Assembly: GCF_000018285.1 (NCBI RefSeq)
Contig: NC_009901.1
Span: forward strand, 3,905,001 to 3,969,000
DNA from: Shewanella pealeana ATCC 700345
GTDB taxonomy: Bacteria; Pseudomonadota; Gammaproteobacteria; Enterobacterales; Shewanellaceae
Length of the DNA stretch: 64,000 bases
Reading direction: 5' to 3'
The position numbers were made by a program, and so were the translations under genes. Below are positions 51,915 to 60,818 of the stretch, one piece after another (the first letter of the stretch is position 1; each line of letters opens with the position of its first letter). The notes under the pieces are model-generated. The model made no database searches, had not been told where the DNA came from, and saw only the letters and a program-made list of their open reading frames with translations.

Positions 51915-52505
51915 TTACTGCTCGACGCCTTGCATAAAAGCTTTGTCGGCCAGTGCCAACATGGCAAGATCTTCTTTGGTATCACCATAGGCGTAGATTT
52001 GGCTAAAAGCACTTAAGTCAAACTGCTGCGATACCTTGTAGGCCTTAGCGCTGCAGCTGCAATCTCCTGCGCTGTAATAACCGCTATAACGCTTGCCCTG
52101 ACTCGCCATTTCGCTACAGATAAGCTGGATATTCATCATCTGACACCAAGGCCGAAGGTAGAGATCGAGCGAAGCTGAGACCAAGACAATGGTGGCACCA
52201 TCATCTTGATGTTGTTTGAGTGTTTGCATTGCATCTAGTCGAATATGCTTAGAAATAACCTGGTCAGCATAAGCACGCCCAATGACATCGACAGCAAGCT
52301 TATTGCGGCCAGCAAAGGCAAAAAAACTCACCAAGGGCCTAAGCTTTCGCGCGGGGATCAAGCCTAAGCGGTACAACAGATAAAGGGGAGACATAAACAT
52401 CACGCCAAGCACTAATCGTACCGGCGTGGCTGAGTAGATAATAAATTTGGTGAACATATCTTGATGGGTCAAGGTACCATCAAAATCAAACAAAACCAGC
52501 TTCAA
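51915..52505 (-). CDS. HAD-superfamily (subfamily IB) phosphatase
   Basis: 196 residues. The HAD motifs are DFDGTLTHQD (residues 6-15, nucleophile and acid/base Asp), SASLDLYL (motif II Ser) and GDTKEDLAML (motif IV acidic pair), with K of motif III in the AKAYKVSQQF segment. The cap contains a hydrophobic helix (VRLVLGVMFMSPLYLLYRLGL). SerB-like and PAP-like HAD-IB enzymes hydrolyse phosphoserine or phospholipid phosphates; which one cannot be told. Separated from glnD by 46 bases on the same strand, so probably co-transcribed. Confidence 0.85.
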   Translation of the reverse strand: MKLVLFDFDGTLTHQDMFTKFIIYSATPVRLVLGVMFMSPLYLLYRLGLIPARKLRPLVSFFAFAGRNKLAVDVIGRAYADQVISKHIRLDAMQTLKQHQDDGATIVLVSASLDLYLRPWCQMMNIQLICSEMASQGKRYSGYYSAGDCSCSAKAYKVSQQFDLSAFSQIYAYGDTKEDLAMLALADKAFMQGVEQ

Positions 52506-52551
52506 GTCTTTCTCCCTAGCGGCAAGAACAATAGCGAGTATTCTACAGCTT

Positions 52552-55125
52552 TTAAGCGATTTCCTCTTCGATAATATCCACCAGCTTTAGCTGTTCATCA
52601 TGACCAAAAGAGCTTTTCTCGGCATTCGATACCAAGAATACGTTTTCGGTGCATTCTCCTAAGGTACTTATTTTTGCCGAGTGGATACTCAGATTCTGCT
52701 CAGATAATAAATTACAGATCTGCTCTAGGTACATAGGGTCATCTAAAGTATTAACCTTAAGCAAGGCTCTGTTTTTCTTGGTGGTGTGCAGCACAGTAAC
52801 CACTGGAGGACTATCAAAGTTCTTTAAGGCTCTAGGGGTAACTAGCTTCCTAGGTCTGTCTTTTTGATCAATCGCGCGATAGATGCGCTTAACGATTTGC
52901 TCTATTCTTGGTTCATCATCAATTGGCTCATCTTTATGATCCAGTACCTTGATGATCTCCAACACTTGACCATCTTTAGTTTGCATCATCTGGGCATCTT
53001 TGACCTTGAGCTTAGAGCTAGCTAAAGTCTTAAACAGGTCGACAAACAACTTAGGCCTGTCCTCGGTATAAACATAAATACTGGTAAAGCCATTATCACC
53101 ATTCTTACCGACTAAGACTCGGGTCGTACCCGCAACCCCCTCGAGGAGGCCTTGGCTGATCTCAACGATATCTTCTACAGAGTTACCACTGAAGAAATTA
53201 TTCGGCAAGCTATGCCAGAACTGGCTTAGACGCTCCTCATCGATCCCCGCCTTTACAAGCTCTGCCCTGGCATCCGTCTGATTCTCGCGAATGACGGTAC
53301 GCACCTCGAAGATATTTTCTATTCCCTGTTTTAACGCGTCACGAAGCGCCATATACAAGAGAGTTAGCTGGCTCTCCTGCCAATCGTTCCAATAGCTTTC
53401 GTTAGTCGCCATCATATCGGCGATGGTGAAAAGAAATAGGGCGTTAAGTTTATCTTGCGATCCTATGGTTTTAGCCAAGTGCTTAATCACGTCCGGCTCG
53501 CTGATATCCTGAGTTTGAATTGCGCTAATCAGTAAATCTTGATTGGCCACTAGCCAATAGATAAGCGCCGTGGTTGAAGCCTTTAACAGGTGTTCTTCGG
53601 CAAGTTCCTTAGCCTGAATAGCACTCAACTCACTGTTCTCTATCGCCTGTTTACCAGAGAGGTGATGACAAAGCGTTGCAAACACCAGTGCAAACCGATT
53701 ACCGATATTTTGATAAACCGAATAGGTGAGGCTGTTTTTCTTATTGAGTGCAAAGCTGTCGATATACTGAATCGTTTTAAAGGTGTGCTCATCCACAGTA
53801 AAGGCATTGTGCATATCAAACTGCATCTGACCTTCAATTGCATGCCACTGTGAGCAGTATGCCGCTAATACACCGTAGCGATGCATCAGACCAAGGCATT
53901 TACGTAGGCCCTTAGGATGGGACAAGATAGCTAAGAACTCTTCACGGCACCCCTGATAATCTTGTAACTCGCCGAGCAGCCCACGGCGGGTCTGTCTGAG
54001 TAATCTCAGTGTTTGCGGCGCAATGCCATCGATATTATCGTTCTCGGCAATCAGCTTGAACATACGTATGACCTGACGCTTATCAATGAAAGCTTGGGTA
54101 AATTTCACCTCAATGAGCCCGTTACATACGCTGAAATACTTATCGATGGATTGCAGGTTACCGCGCTCGGTTTCGTTTAGGGTATCGAGCTTAAAAGAGT
54201 CACAGATGATCTGATTTAACTCACGTACGCGAGTCATGGCCCTAAAGAGCTGGCGCATCATACGCTCAATCGCCAGCTGGCTATTATCACCTTGGCCAAA
54301 TTGCATAAACTCGGCCACACCAGCTTGGTGCTCAAACAGCAATACATCCTGCGCCGATTGCGTTACACAGTGCAATGCCCATCTAACGCGACAGATAAAG
54401 TCATAGGCTTCTAATAGCTCATAGACTTCATCTTGCTGTAAAAATCCTATGGTTTTAAGGGCATTGGCATTGGCCAGTGAGAAATGCTTTTGTGCGATCC
54501 ACATAATGGTGTGTACATCGCGTAGGCCACCAGGATTGTTCTTGAGATTAGGCTCTAAATACAGTGCAGTGTTCAGCGCCTTATTGTGTCTGACTTGCTG
54601 CTCGGCCATTTTGGCATCGTAAAAAGACAGGCTGGTCCACAGCTCATTTTGATAAAGCTGCTCTTTAATGGTCAGCGCATGTTTTTTTGAGCCAACTAAA
54701 CAGCGGATATCGAGCAGGTTGGTGGCAATGGTGATATCGGATCTTGCTGACGCTATCGATTCAGAGAGGGTTCTAACTGTTTGACCTATATCTAAGCCAA
54801 AGTCCCAGAGGTGGGTAAGGAAAAGCGATAATTGTTCTTGCTGCTGCGGGGATAACTCTTGCTCTATGATGATGGCTAAATCGACATCGGATCTAGGATG
54901 CAGCGCCCTTCGACCATATCCTCCCACCGCATTAAGCGACATCGAGGTATTATGCAGGTTGTACATCTTCCATAATGAAACCAACATTTCGTCTATATGC
55001 TTAGCGCGCCTCTTTAATAGAGTCTGCACCGGCAGAGTTAAAAACTGCTCGTTAAGCTTTTCGTCGAAGGTTTTTATATGAAACTTCAACTCCGAGAGAG
55101 AATTCAGTTCCAATATACTAGACAT
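52552..55125 (-). CDS. GlnD-family PII uridylyltransferase with an eroded HD domain
   Basis: 857 residues, close to GlnD. The nucleotidyltransferase site is intact (AVGGYGRRALHPRSDVDLAI, residues 66-85; NNPGGLRDVHTIMWIAQKHF near 197). The HD domain keeps DEHTFKT near residue 445, but the HD pair of E. coli (LFHDIAKGRGGDHS) is replaced by CHHLSGKQAIENS at 486-498 and the later active-site histidine is missing (WLVANQDLLIS). Two ACT domains follow, about 667-745 and 778-850. Hence PII-UMP removal is likely lost while uridylylation may remain. It is not next to map/rpsB or dapD, the usual glnD site, so it is probably a second paralogue. Confidence 0.85.
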   Translation of the reverse strand: MSSILELNSLSELKFHIKTFDEKLNEQFLTLPVQTLLKRRAKHIDEMLVSLWKMYNLHNTSMSLNAVGGYGRRALHPRSDVDLAIIIEQELSPQQQEQLSLFLTHLWDFGLDIGQTVRTLSESIASARSDITIATNLLDIRCLVGSKKHALTIKEQLYQNELWTSLSFYDAKMAEQQVRHNKALNTALYLEPNLKNNPGGLRDVHTIMWIAQKHFSLANANALKTIGFLQQDEVYELLEAYDFICRVRWALHCVTQSAQDVLLFEHQAGVAEFMQFGQGDNSQLAIERMMRQLFRAMTRVRELNQIICDSFKLDTLNETERGNLQSIDKYFSVCNGLIEVKFTQAFIDKRQVIRMFKLIAENDNIDGIAPQTLRLLRQTRRGLLGELQDYQGCREEFLAILSHPKGLRKCLGLMHRYGVLAAYCSQWHAIEGQMQFDMHNAFTVDEHTFKTIQYIDSFALNKKNSLTYSVYQNIGNRFALVFATLCHHLSGKQAIENSELSAIQAKELAEEHLLKASTTALIYWLVANQDLLISAIQTQDISEPDVIKHLAKTIGSQDKLNALFLFTIADMMATNESYWNDWQESQLTLLYMALRDALKQGIENIFEVRTVIRENQTDARAELVKAGIDEERLSQFWHSLPNNFFSGNSVEDIVEISQGLLEGVAGTTRVLVGKNGDNGFTSIYVYTEDRPKLFVDLFKTLASSKLKVKDAQMMQTKDGQVLEIIKVLDHKDEPIDDEPRIEQIVKRIYRAIDQKDRPRKLVTPRALKNFDSPPVVTVLHTTKKNRALLKVNTLDDPMYLEQICNLLSEQNLSIHSAKISTLGECTENVFLVSNAEKSSFGHDEQLKLVDIIEEEIA

Positions 55126-55358
55126 AATAAGGCTTTTTCCTATTCGCTATATAACCACTTGCTTATACCTTAATACATATAAGGTAGATGACAACATTCA
55201 ACGTTCTAATTAGCCCGCAGAAAACATGATTTGACTGGATTAATTGCACCACAACCATAACAATTGCAAGACTTTTTTTCAACAAGACTCAGCCTTAGCT
55301 AGCTTCCGACTGGTAAACTTAGGCTAGATATATCAAAAAAATAGCATTGGAGTGCTCA

Positions 55359-55418
55359 ATGACTCAATGGGGAAAACCAGACCAACAAGCTTGTATCAAC
55401 TTTATATATGCGCCTTAA
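55359..55418 (+). CDS. Candidate 19-residue leader peptide or small protein
   Basis: ATG follows attggagtgctca, with ggag 6 bases before it, and the frame runs MTQWGKPDQQACINFIYAP to TAA. A plausible -10 (tagata) lies about 30 bases upstream. No homology can be judged at this length. It may encode a leader peptide for the structured region before the next gene, or be chance. Confidence 0.3.
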   Translation: MTQWGKPDQQACINFIYAP

Positions 55419-55456
55419 ATAATAACAAGTTAACCATATTTACCCGTTTAAGCGAA

Positions 55457-55519
55457 TAGAGTAGTCTGTGACTTAAAACAGACTACTCTAAAGCCATAGC
55501 CAGCAATAACATGGCTATG
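55457..55519 (+). promoter_or_regulatory. Two consecutive perfect hairpins in the leader of the gene at 55539
   Basis: tagagtagtctg / cagactactcta (55457-55490, 10-base loop) and catagcca / tggctatg (55495-55519, 9-base loop). Neither has a T run. They lie between the small ORF and the ribosome site (aaaggcgactca) of the next gene. Confidence 0.6.
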
Positions 55520-55538
55520 ACAAACTAAAGGCGACTCA

Positions 55539-55952
55539 ATGAAGCAGAAAATCGTATTAGTGAAGAGCTATTTCGCCAAGATTGAAACCGATAAGCGCGA
55601 AGAGATGTGGGCCGCTAAGCCAAAGACATCGGAATTTGAATATTCCACCTGTAAAATAGATAGCGAGCGGCTCAATACCGATCTACAGCTGGCAATAGAA
55701 AGCCTCAACAATACTGGTTATAAGGTGGTGCAGATAACGCCTGTGCTCTCTGGAGATTTTGCCTTTGAAGATCACTTCAGCGACCCGCATCTGCTAGGCA
55801 ATGGTGTCACCACTTCTGGCGGCTATGGCTATGGTTTTTCTTACACCGACAGCTTGATTATCTTGGCTGAACTTGTGACTCCCCCCTCAAGCAATCCAGT
55901 GACTGCAATCCCAGATGAAGAAGACAGCAGCATAGCTCCCGACGCAGTCTAA
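55539..55952 (+). CDS. Hypothetical protein, 137 residues
   Basis: No signal peptide or membrane segment. The middle reads LNTDLQLAIESLNNTGYKVVQITPVLSGDF, like a small alpha-beta domain of the DUF4177 kind in which a helix precedes a VVQITPV strand; the rest has a glycine/tyrosine-rich stretch (TTSGGYGYGFSYTDSLIILAE). The C-terminal 20 residues are acidic. Family not certain. Convergent with the outer-membrane gene that follows. Confidence 0.65.
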   Translation: MKQKIVLVKSYFAKIETDKREEMWAAKPKTSEFEYSTCKIDSERLNTDLQLAIESLNNTGYKVVQITPVLSGDFAFEDHFSDPHLLGNGVTTSGGYGYGFSYTDSLIILAELVTPPSSNPVTAIPDEEDSSIAPDAV

Positions 55953-55979
55953 TTAATGCTTATCTATCCCTGCTTAGAA

Positions 55980-57056
55980 CTACACATTCTGAAATAACAC
56001 TTCGACAGTAAAGGTTAGGATGAACTGATTGATCCGCATCGAAAACTCATCCTCCTTACTCCAATTATATTCAGGGGTAATGGCGAAGAATAACCAGTCT
56101 CTGGCGTAGTTTTGCCTGTAGGTCAGGCTAATGCTGGCATCTTTAACGAAGTGATAAGGCTCATCGACACCGTAAATACTGGCCTGATAACTCATTGCCT
56201 GTTTATTATTGATGTACTGATAAACCTTAAAACTAGAACCAAACTCCCAACCGTTATCTCGATTCTCATATTGCGCGACGGCACTCCAGCGGGCAACGAA
56301 AGTCTCGTTAAACGCATGCTCAATATCAAACTCGGTTGATTCACCGGTGACCTTCTTCTCTTGGTAAAGCTTCTGAGTTAAGCGGGTAACGGTATTGTCT
56401 GAAATCGGATAGGTGTAGCGCCATCTAGCTTCGATTTTTGGCTTAAAGTTGGCCTTGATGTTAAAACTAACCCGGTCTTTCGCATACCAGTCATACCTGA
56501 GACCAATATCCGTTTCATTATTACCATCAGGCGAACGAATAAAGCCGAATGGATCGTCTTCCCCAGTCGTATCAAAGATAAGTTTTAACCGTTTTGTCAC
56601 CCCGGGAAGATTCAATCTGGCATTGAGGTTTGCCCGATATTTAAAGCCCTCCTTCTCATAGTGCGAAAAGTCGTTATACCAACGAACTATGGTGCCAGCC
56701 CTCGCATCCTCTTCGATCCTGTCATCAACAAAAAAGTTATCAAACCAGATCGCAGGTTGGCAAAACTTAGTATTGAGGTAATCGAAGGCTTTATCTATCG
56801 CCTCTTCCATCTGTGACTCGCTATAACATGGGTCATCTTCAGGGGCGAGGCTGGCTTTAACTTCTTCATGCTTAACTTCTACAGACTTTGCCTCCGTTGG
56901 TTTAAGCTCCGCAGGCCTCACTTTTGTAGAGCTAGGCACAGGTATCCCCCCCCCATAAGCAGGGGCAAAATGAAAGGCTAAAACAATAAATAACAGCCAC
57001 TTAAACGACAAGCTAGACACTCTGAATATGACATTAATGTTTCGAGATAGTATCAT
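55980..57056 (-). CDS. Putative outer-membrane beta-barrel protein with a poly-G tract
   Basis: 358 residues. Signal peptide (FKWLLFIVLAFHFAPAYG) cut near residue 34, then a Lys/Glu/Pro-rich stretch, a CYSESQMEEAID segment with a pair of cysteines (C76, C98), and about 12 amphipathic strands from residue 115 to the end (TIVRWYNDFSHYEKEGFKYRANLNARLNLPG ... FILTFTVEVLF), ending in aromatic or hydrophobic residues as in barrels. Codons 35-37 are GGG GGG GGG, a G9 run at 56946-56954. Family not recognised. Same strand as the beta-CASP gene, 29 bases after it. Confidence 0.75.
   Translation of the reverse strand: MILSRNINVIFRVSSLSFKWLLFIVLAFHFAPAYGGGIPVPSSTKVRPAELKPTEAKSVEVKHEEVKASLAPEDDPCYSESQMEEAIDKAFDYLNTKFCQPAIWFDNFFVDDRIEEDARAGTIVRWYNDFSHYEKEGFKYRANLNARLNLPGVTKRLKLIFDTTGEDDPFGFIRSPDGNNETDIGLRYDWYAKDRVSFNIKANFKPKIEARWRYTYPISDNTVTRLTQKLYQEKKVTGESTEFDIEHAFNETFVARWSAVAQYENRDNGWEFGSSFKVYQYINNKQAMSYQASIYGVDEPYHFVKDASISLTYRQNYARDWLFFAITPEYNWSKEDEFSMRINQFILTFTVEVLFQNV
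56946..56954. repeat. C9/G9 homopolymer near the signal-peptide end of an outer-membrane protein gene
   Basis: Nine consecutive C on the plus strand encode three glycines (codons 35-37). A gain or loss of one base would frameshift the protein right after its signal peptide. Confidence 0.95.
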
Positions 57057-57084
57057 CCATCACAGAGGTTTTACATCTTGAGGC

Positions 57085-58554
57085 TCACTCATCTTGCTTC
57101 CCATTGCCAAGAGCGCTCGGTAACCAAACAAATTTAGGCAGCCGACTAAGATCCAGGCAATTACCTTGCTCTGCTATCGCACTTTGTCTAGGAGCTAAGC
57201 TGCTATTTGCATTAAGTTGAGCTAGTAACACCTTTTGCGCCTCTACCTCTCCGTGTACTAATACGATGGGAGGAGAATCATTAAAGTGTCGATACCAGCA
57301 CAATAACTCCGCCTGATCCGCATGAGCCGAGAGTCCTCCGACCGTATGTAACCTTGCCGCCACATTAATGCTTTGCCCACTGATAGTCAGACTCTCTGCG
57401 CCATCCACCAAGAGTCGCCCAGGAGTACCATGCGCTTGATAGCCACAAATAATCACGTCAGAGAAGCTATTAGCTAAGTTGTGCTCTAAGTGACAACGGA
57501 TTCGACCACCGTTACACATGCCGCTACCTGCGATAATAATTAGTCCTTGGTGGATATGGTTGAGCTCCATCGACTCCTCAGTGGTGTCGATAAAGTCCAC
57601 ATTGGACAGTAGAGGGTGCTTGCCGGGAGACATATGGGTGAAGCGTTTAAAATCCTCATCCATAAGGCCATAATTATCGACATAGATCTGTGTCGCTTTG
57701 ATTGCCATAGGGCTATCGAGGCAGATCCGCCAGCGAGAGAGATCCCACTCCTTAGCGTAGAGATGAAACAGGTAGAGCAGCTCCTGCGCTCGGCCAACCG
57801 AAAATGCTGGCAACAGAATATTGCCACGACTCTGTTCAATGGTGCGGGCAAATATCGCTCTCAACTCCTCAAGGGTATCATCCCAACTGCGATGCAGCCT
57901 GTCACCATAAGTACTTTCCATCAACACCAGATCTGCGCTATCGATGAATGTTGGATCATCAAGAATCGGCATCCCCTCGCGGCCTAGATCGCCACTAAAT
58001 ACCAGTTTCTTAGTTTCTGAACCTTCTCCTAACCAAAGCTCAACCACAGCAGAGCCCAAAATATGCCCCGCATCCGACAGACATACTTTAAGATGAGGGG
58101 CCACCTCTTTATTCTCGCCATAATCTAGTGCCACAAACTGTAGCATCACTCGCTCAACATCAGCTTCATCAAATAAGGGGTCAAGCAAAGGCAGATCATT
58201 CTTTGCCCTTTTCTTGTTGAGTCTTTCAGTATCTCTTGCCTGCAACATGGCGGCATCTTTTAGCATGACGCCACACAGCTCTACCGTGGCCTTGTGGCTA
58301 TAGATAGGGCCTGTAAACCCAGATTTAACTAACAGAGGGAGCCGACCTGAGTGATCGATATGAGCATGACTTAAAACTACTGCGTGGATCTGTGATGGAG
58401 TGAAGGCAAAAGGCTCGTGATTACGCAACACATCGGCCTTACTCCCTTGGATCAAGCCGCAATCGAGCAGCACTTGTCGTCCATCAATCGTGAGTAAGTG
58501 ACAAGAGCCTGTCACTTCCTGAGTCGCACCTAAAAAAGACAGAGTCATCTGCAT
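57085..58554 (-). CDS. Metallo-beta-lactamase/beta-CASP RNA-processing hydrolase
   Basis: 489 residues. The metal site begins SHAHIDHSGRLPLL near residue 66, followed by DAGHILGSAVVE, FSGDLGREGMP, and the beta-CASP motifs STYGDRLH, GSGMCNGGRI and LSAHADQAELL. Bacterial members are like YhaM/RNase J-related and CPSF-type exonucleases, so RNA processing is likely. The internal ATG (MQMTLSFLGATQEVTGSC) follows gaggaag, which is why I prefer it over one seven codons upstream. Read with the downstream barrel gene on the same strand. Confidence 0.9.
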   Translation of the reverse strand: MQMTLSFLGATQEVTGSCHLLTIDGRQVLLDCGLIQGSKADVLRNHEPFAFTPSQIHAVVLSHAHIDHSGRLPLLVKSGFTGPIYSHKATVELCGVMLKDAAMLQARDTERLNKKRAKNDLPLLDPLFDEADVERVMLQFVALDYGENKEVAPHLKVCLSDAGHILGSAVVELWLGEGSETKKLVFSGDLGREGMPILDDPTFIDSADLVLMESTYGDRLHRSWDDTLEELRAIFARTIEQSRGNILLPAFSVGRAQELLYLFHLYAKEWDLSRWRICLDSPMAIKATQIYVDNYGLMDEDFKRFTHMSPGKHPLLSNVDFIDTTEESMELNHIHQGLIIIAGSGMCNGGRIRCHLEHNLANSFSDVIICGYQAHGTPGRLLVDGAESLTISGQSINVAARLHTVGGLSAHADQAELLCWYRHFNDSPPIVLVHGEVEAQKVLLAQLNANSSLAPRQSAIAEQGNCLDLSRLPKFVWLPSALGNGKQDE

Positions 58555-58708
58555 GGCATTCTTCCTCAAAGGCACCTTTATTCCCTTTAGGCGAGTTCAA
58601 CACAGGGGGCATTTGTGGTGCTTATGCTTAAAAGATAAACCCTCAATGGCTTTTCGACTAGCAATTAGGCTAAAAATATCTCGGAAATGACTCTCAAACT
58701 TTTTCCAT

Positions 58709-58741
58709 AAAAAAAGCAGGAATAACTTAAGTATCCTGCTT
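58709..58741 (-). terminator. Terminator of the porin gene
   Basis: agcagga / tcctgct with an A7/T run on the minus strand side, about 70 bases after the porin stop. Confidence 0.75.
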
Positions 58742-58813
58742 ATAAATGGGAGCTTTTAGCTGAGCCCATGTGTGGGCTCAATACAACTAAGTTAGACTTA
58801 CGTCCAGTTTCAT

Positions 58814-60004
58814 TTAGTACTTGGCTTGCATTGTTAGCCATAATTTATCGGTATCATTTGAGAAACCGTATCCCGCATCCGCACCACTGAAACTGGCATA
58901 TTTAATCCCTACGCTATAGTACTTAGCAAATGGATAAGTCGCAGCAACGCCCCACTCTTTACCCATATCGATGTCACCATAATCAGATTCAAACATATGG
59001 TATTTAGCCAACAGTTTTAGCCCTGCAAGCTTAGCGGTAACAATGAAGTGAGTATCGACTAGGCCATTTTCCCAGTTACCTTTACCACCAAACAAGAACT
59101 TATCTGTCCAACCGTTAAAGGCGTGCAATGTCGCAAGAGGCGTGATAAATCCAGCCTTGCCGTCATCCGAGCCCAGTACTTCGTAACCAACTTTGGCGCC
59201 AAAAGCATCGAAGTTAACGCCTGCACCTAGCTTGTAGTAAGACGCGCTGTAACTTACAGGGTTATCGCTACCTTCTGACTGCTGTGCATATTCTGCTTCG
59301 TAGCTAAGCTTTAATGAATCAAGCTTGATATCACCCGTTGCGCGGATACCATAGGTATCGGTAGAAAAAGAGGGTACATCAATATTATCAATTAAATAGC
59401 CATAACCAGAGATCTTAGCGAAATCCAATGCCTTGTAGTTGATATTGACTAAGTTAGTTTCGTTTTCATGTTCTTCTTTGCCTGAACCTTCAGGGAAAAT
59501 ACGGTTCACATTAGCCACATAAGCGTAGTATGCCGTCAAGCCTTCGATTGCAGTGTTCTTCACCGAAACCGCGTCATATGTCTGCTCATTTTGGCGGAAA
59601 CCCACCCCCCCCACAAAACGCTGGTTATCGAGTAAAATACGTTGACGACCAAGCTTTGCTAGCGTTTCAGCAGGGCCTTTATAACCAATGTAACCTTGGT
59701 TAATTTGGGTATATTTATAATCTGCAATCAATGGCTCATTATCTGTAGACCGAACATCGTCAATTTCGGCAACAGCAAATAAGTTATACAGATCGCCAGT
59801 TTGATAGTTCAGGCGGGTACGCAAGGTGGTTTGATTTTGCTGATCAACATTCGCCACATCCACATCTTCATAACGAAGACGGAACTGTACTTTTACAGCG
59901 GAGTCATCGATAAAGGCTTTCTTTAGTGGGTCAACGGTTTCTGCGGTTACGGCAGTTGAAGCTAAGCTTGCGAGTACAGCTAGGGTAAGGGCATGGACTT
60001 TCAT
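58814..60004 (-). CDS. Outer-membrane porin (alginate-export-like barrel)
   Basis: 396 residues. Signal peptide MKVHALTLAVLASLASTAVTA, then a barrel rich in paired aromatic strands (VQFRLRYEDVDVANVD, LGRQRILLDNQRFVGGVGFRQNEQTYDAV) ending in KLWLTMQAKY. The segment LGRQRILLDNQRFVG is typical of the alginate_exp/OprD-related porin group. A G8 run (59605-59612) encodes part of VGGVGF near residue 132. The upstream region has FNR-like and CRP-like sites, suggesting regulation by oxygen and carbon status. Confidence 0.85.
   Translation of the reverse strand: MKVHALTLAVLASLASTAVTAETVDPLKKAFIDDSAVKVQFRLRYEDVDVANVDQQNQTTLRTRLNYQTGDLYNLFAVAEIDDVRSTDNEPLIADYKYTQINQGYIGYKGPAETLAKLGRQRILLDNQRFVGGVGFRQNEQTYDAVSVKNTAIEGLTAYYAYVANVNRIFPEGSGKEEHENETNLVNINYKALDFAKISGYGYLIDNIDVPSFSTDTYGIRATGDIKLDSLKLSYEAEYAQQSEGSDNPVSYSASYYKLGAGVNFDAFGAKVGYEVLGSDDGKAGFITPLATLHAFNGWTDKFLFGGKGNWENGLVDTHFIVTAKLAGLKLLAKYHMFESDYGDIDMGKEWGVAATYPFAKYYSVGIKYASFSGADAGYGFSNDTDKLWLTMQAKY
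59605..59612. repeat. C8/G8 homopolymer in the porin gene
   Basis: Eight consecutive C on the plus strand lie in codons about 131-133 of the porin. Slippage would shift the frame early in the barrel. Confidence 0.95.
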
Positions 60005-60069
60005 TTATTGTAATCCTTTCGTTTCATCATTCTCACATGCAGTTATATTAATGAAACAGATTTAACTTT

Positions 60070-60083
60070 TTGATCTAAAACAA
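60070..60083. promoter_or_regulatory. Candidate FNR/EtrA box upstream of the porin gene
   Basis: TTGATctaaAACAA matches TTGAT-N4-ATCAA at 9 of 10 positions, 66 bases before the porin start. Confidence 0.4.
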
Positions 60084-60117
60084 TGTTACACCTTGATTAC
60101 AATTTAGATTTAATATC

Positions 60118-60133
60118 TGTGACAAAGATCATC
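60118..60133. promoter_or_regulatory. Candidate CRP site upstream of the porin gene
   Basis: TGTGAcaaagaTCATC matches TGTGA-N6-TCACA at 8 of 10 positions, 114 bases before the start. Confidence 0.35.
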
Positions 60134-60496
60134 ATCGAATACTAATTTAGGGATACCTACAAGTAGGTATTTATTTTGATTTCCTAATTTTTTAACAGCT
60201 TAAATAACTTGTAGCGGTGACTTTTTTAGCGGAGTCATCACTGGCTATTCGAATCAACTAGAAATGCGTTATTAAACCAAATGCCATCGCAAAGTAATGC
60301 TAAAAGATAAAAATCAGACCTATACCTAATCCAATTGGTATTATTCAAAAGCTAAAAGTAACCAGACAACAATGGTCTAAATAAGCTTAATTATTAAGTA
60401 AGTATTAAACCTCTACTAGCAACCTTGAAATTAATCCAACGATTAGCTTTACTTACCTAAGTAACAAAACTGTTCATTCACTATTTAGGGGTTGAT

Positions 60497-60745
60497 ATGT
60501 TAGGCGAAGACCACTCACTTGTTCATGAGTTTCCTGAGTACCAAAATATTATTGTTAAGCTTTGCCAAAGCGACGATGCTTTTGCAAAAGATACCAAACA
60601 CTATAATGCACTGGATAAAGAGATCCGAGATCTTGAGTTAAGAGGCGCGCCCATTGATGACGATGCTATGCATCAACTGAAACATGATCGAGCGGAGTTA
60701 AAAGACTCACTATTTTATCGCCTTAGCAAAAGTAGTAGCCAATAA
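60497..60745 (+). CDS. YdcH-like DUF465 small protein
   Basis: 82 residues, with the family features: an N-terminal HSLVHEFPEYQNIIVKLCQSDDAFAKDTKHYNALDKEIRDLE and a helical hairpin (DDDAMHQLKHDRAELKDSLFYRL). YdcH-type proteins are small coiled-coil proteins of unknown role. Stands alone, terminator shared with the curlin gene. Confidence 0.9.
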   Translation: MLGEDHSLVHEFPEYQNIIVKLCQSDDAFAKDTKHYNALDKEIRDLELRGAPIDDDAMHQLKHDRAELKDSLFYRLSKSSSQ

Positions 60746-60776
60746 ATATTTTCAATACATTTATCGCCAAAAAAGC

Positions 60777-60804
60777 AGAAAGGGAGCCGAAGCTCCCTTT
60801 TTTA
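60777..60804. terminator. Bidirectional terminator between DUF465 and the curlin gene
   Basis: aaagggagc / gctcccttt is a perfect 9-bp stem with a cgaa tetraloop and runs of A and T. Confidence 0.88.
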
Positions 60805-60818
60805 ATATATCAACGTCA

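Larger units (their letters stand above)
55126..55538. other. 413-bp intergenic region with a small ORF and two strong hairpins
   Basis: Contents: a candidate 19-codon frame at 55359-55418 and two perfect hairpins at 55457-55490 and 55495-55519, just upstream of the hypothetical gene at 55539. Both are described separately. The left 230 bases are AT-rich and hold the glnD-like promoter region; nothing else seen. Confidence 0.5.
60005..60496. other. 490-bp AT-rich intergenic region between the porin and DUF465 genes
   Basis: Contains the two regulatory candidates listed separately, and ccaattggtatta at about 60339-60352, a decayed end of the MITE family. No reading frame with support. Confidence 0.5.
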
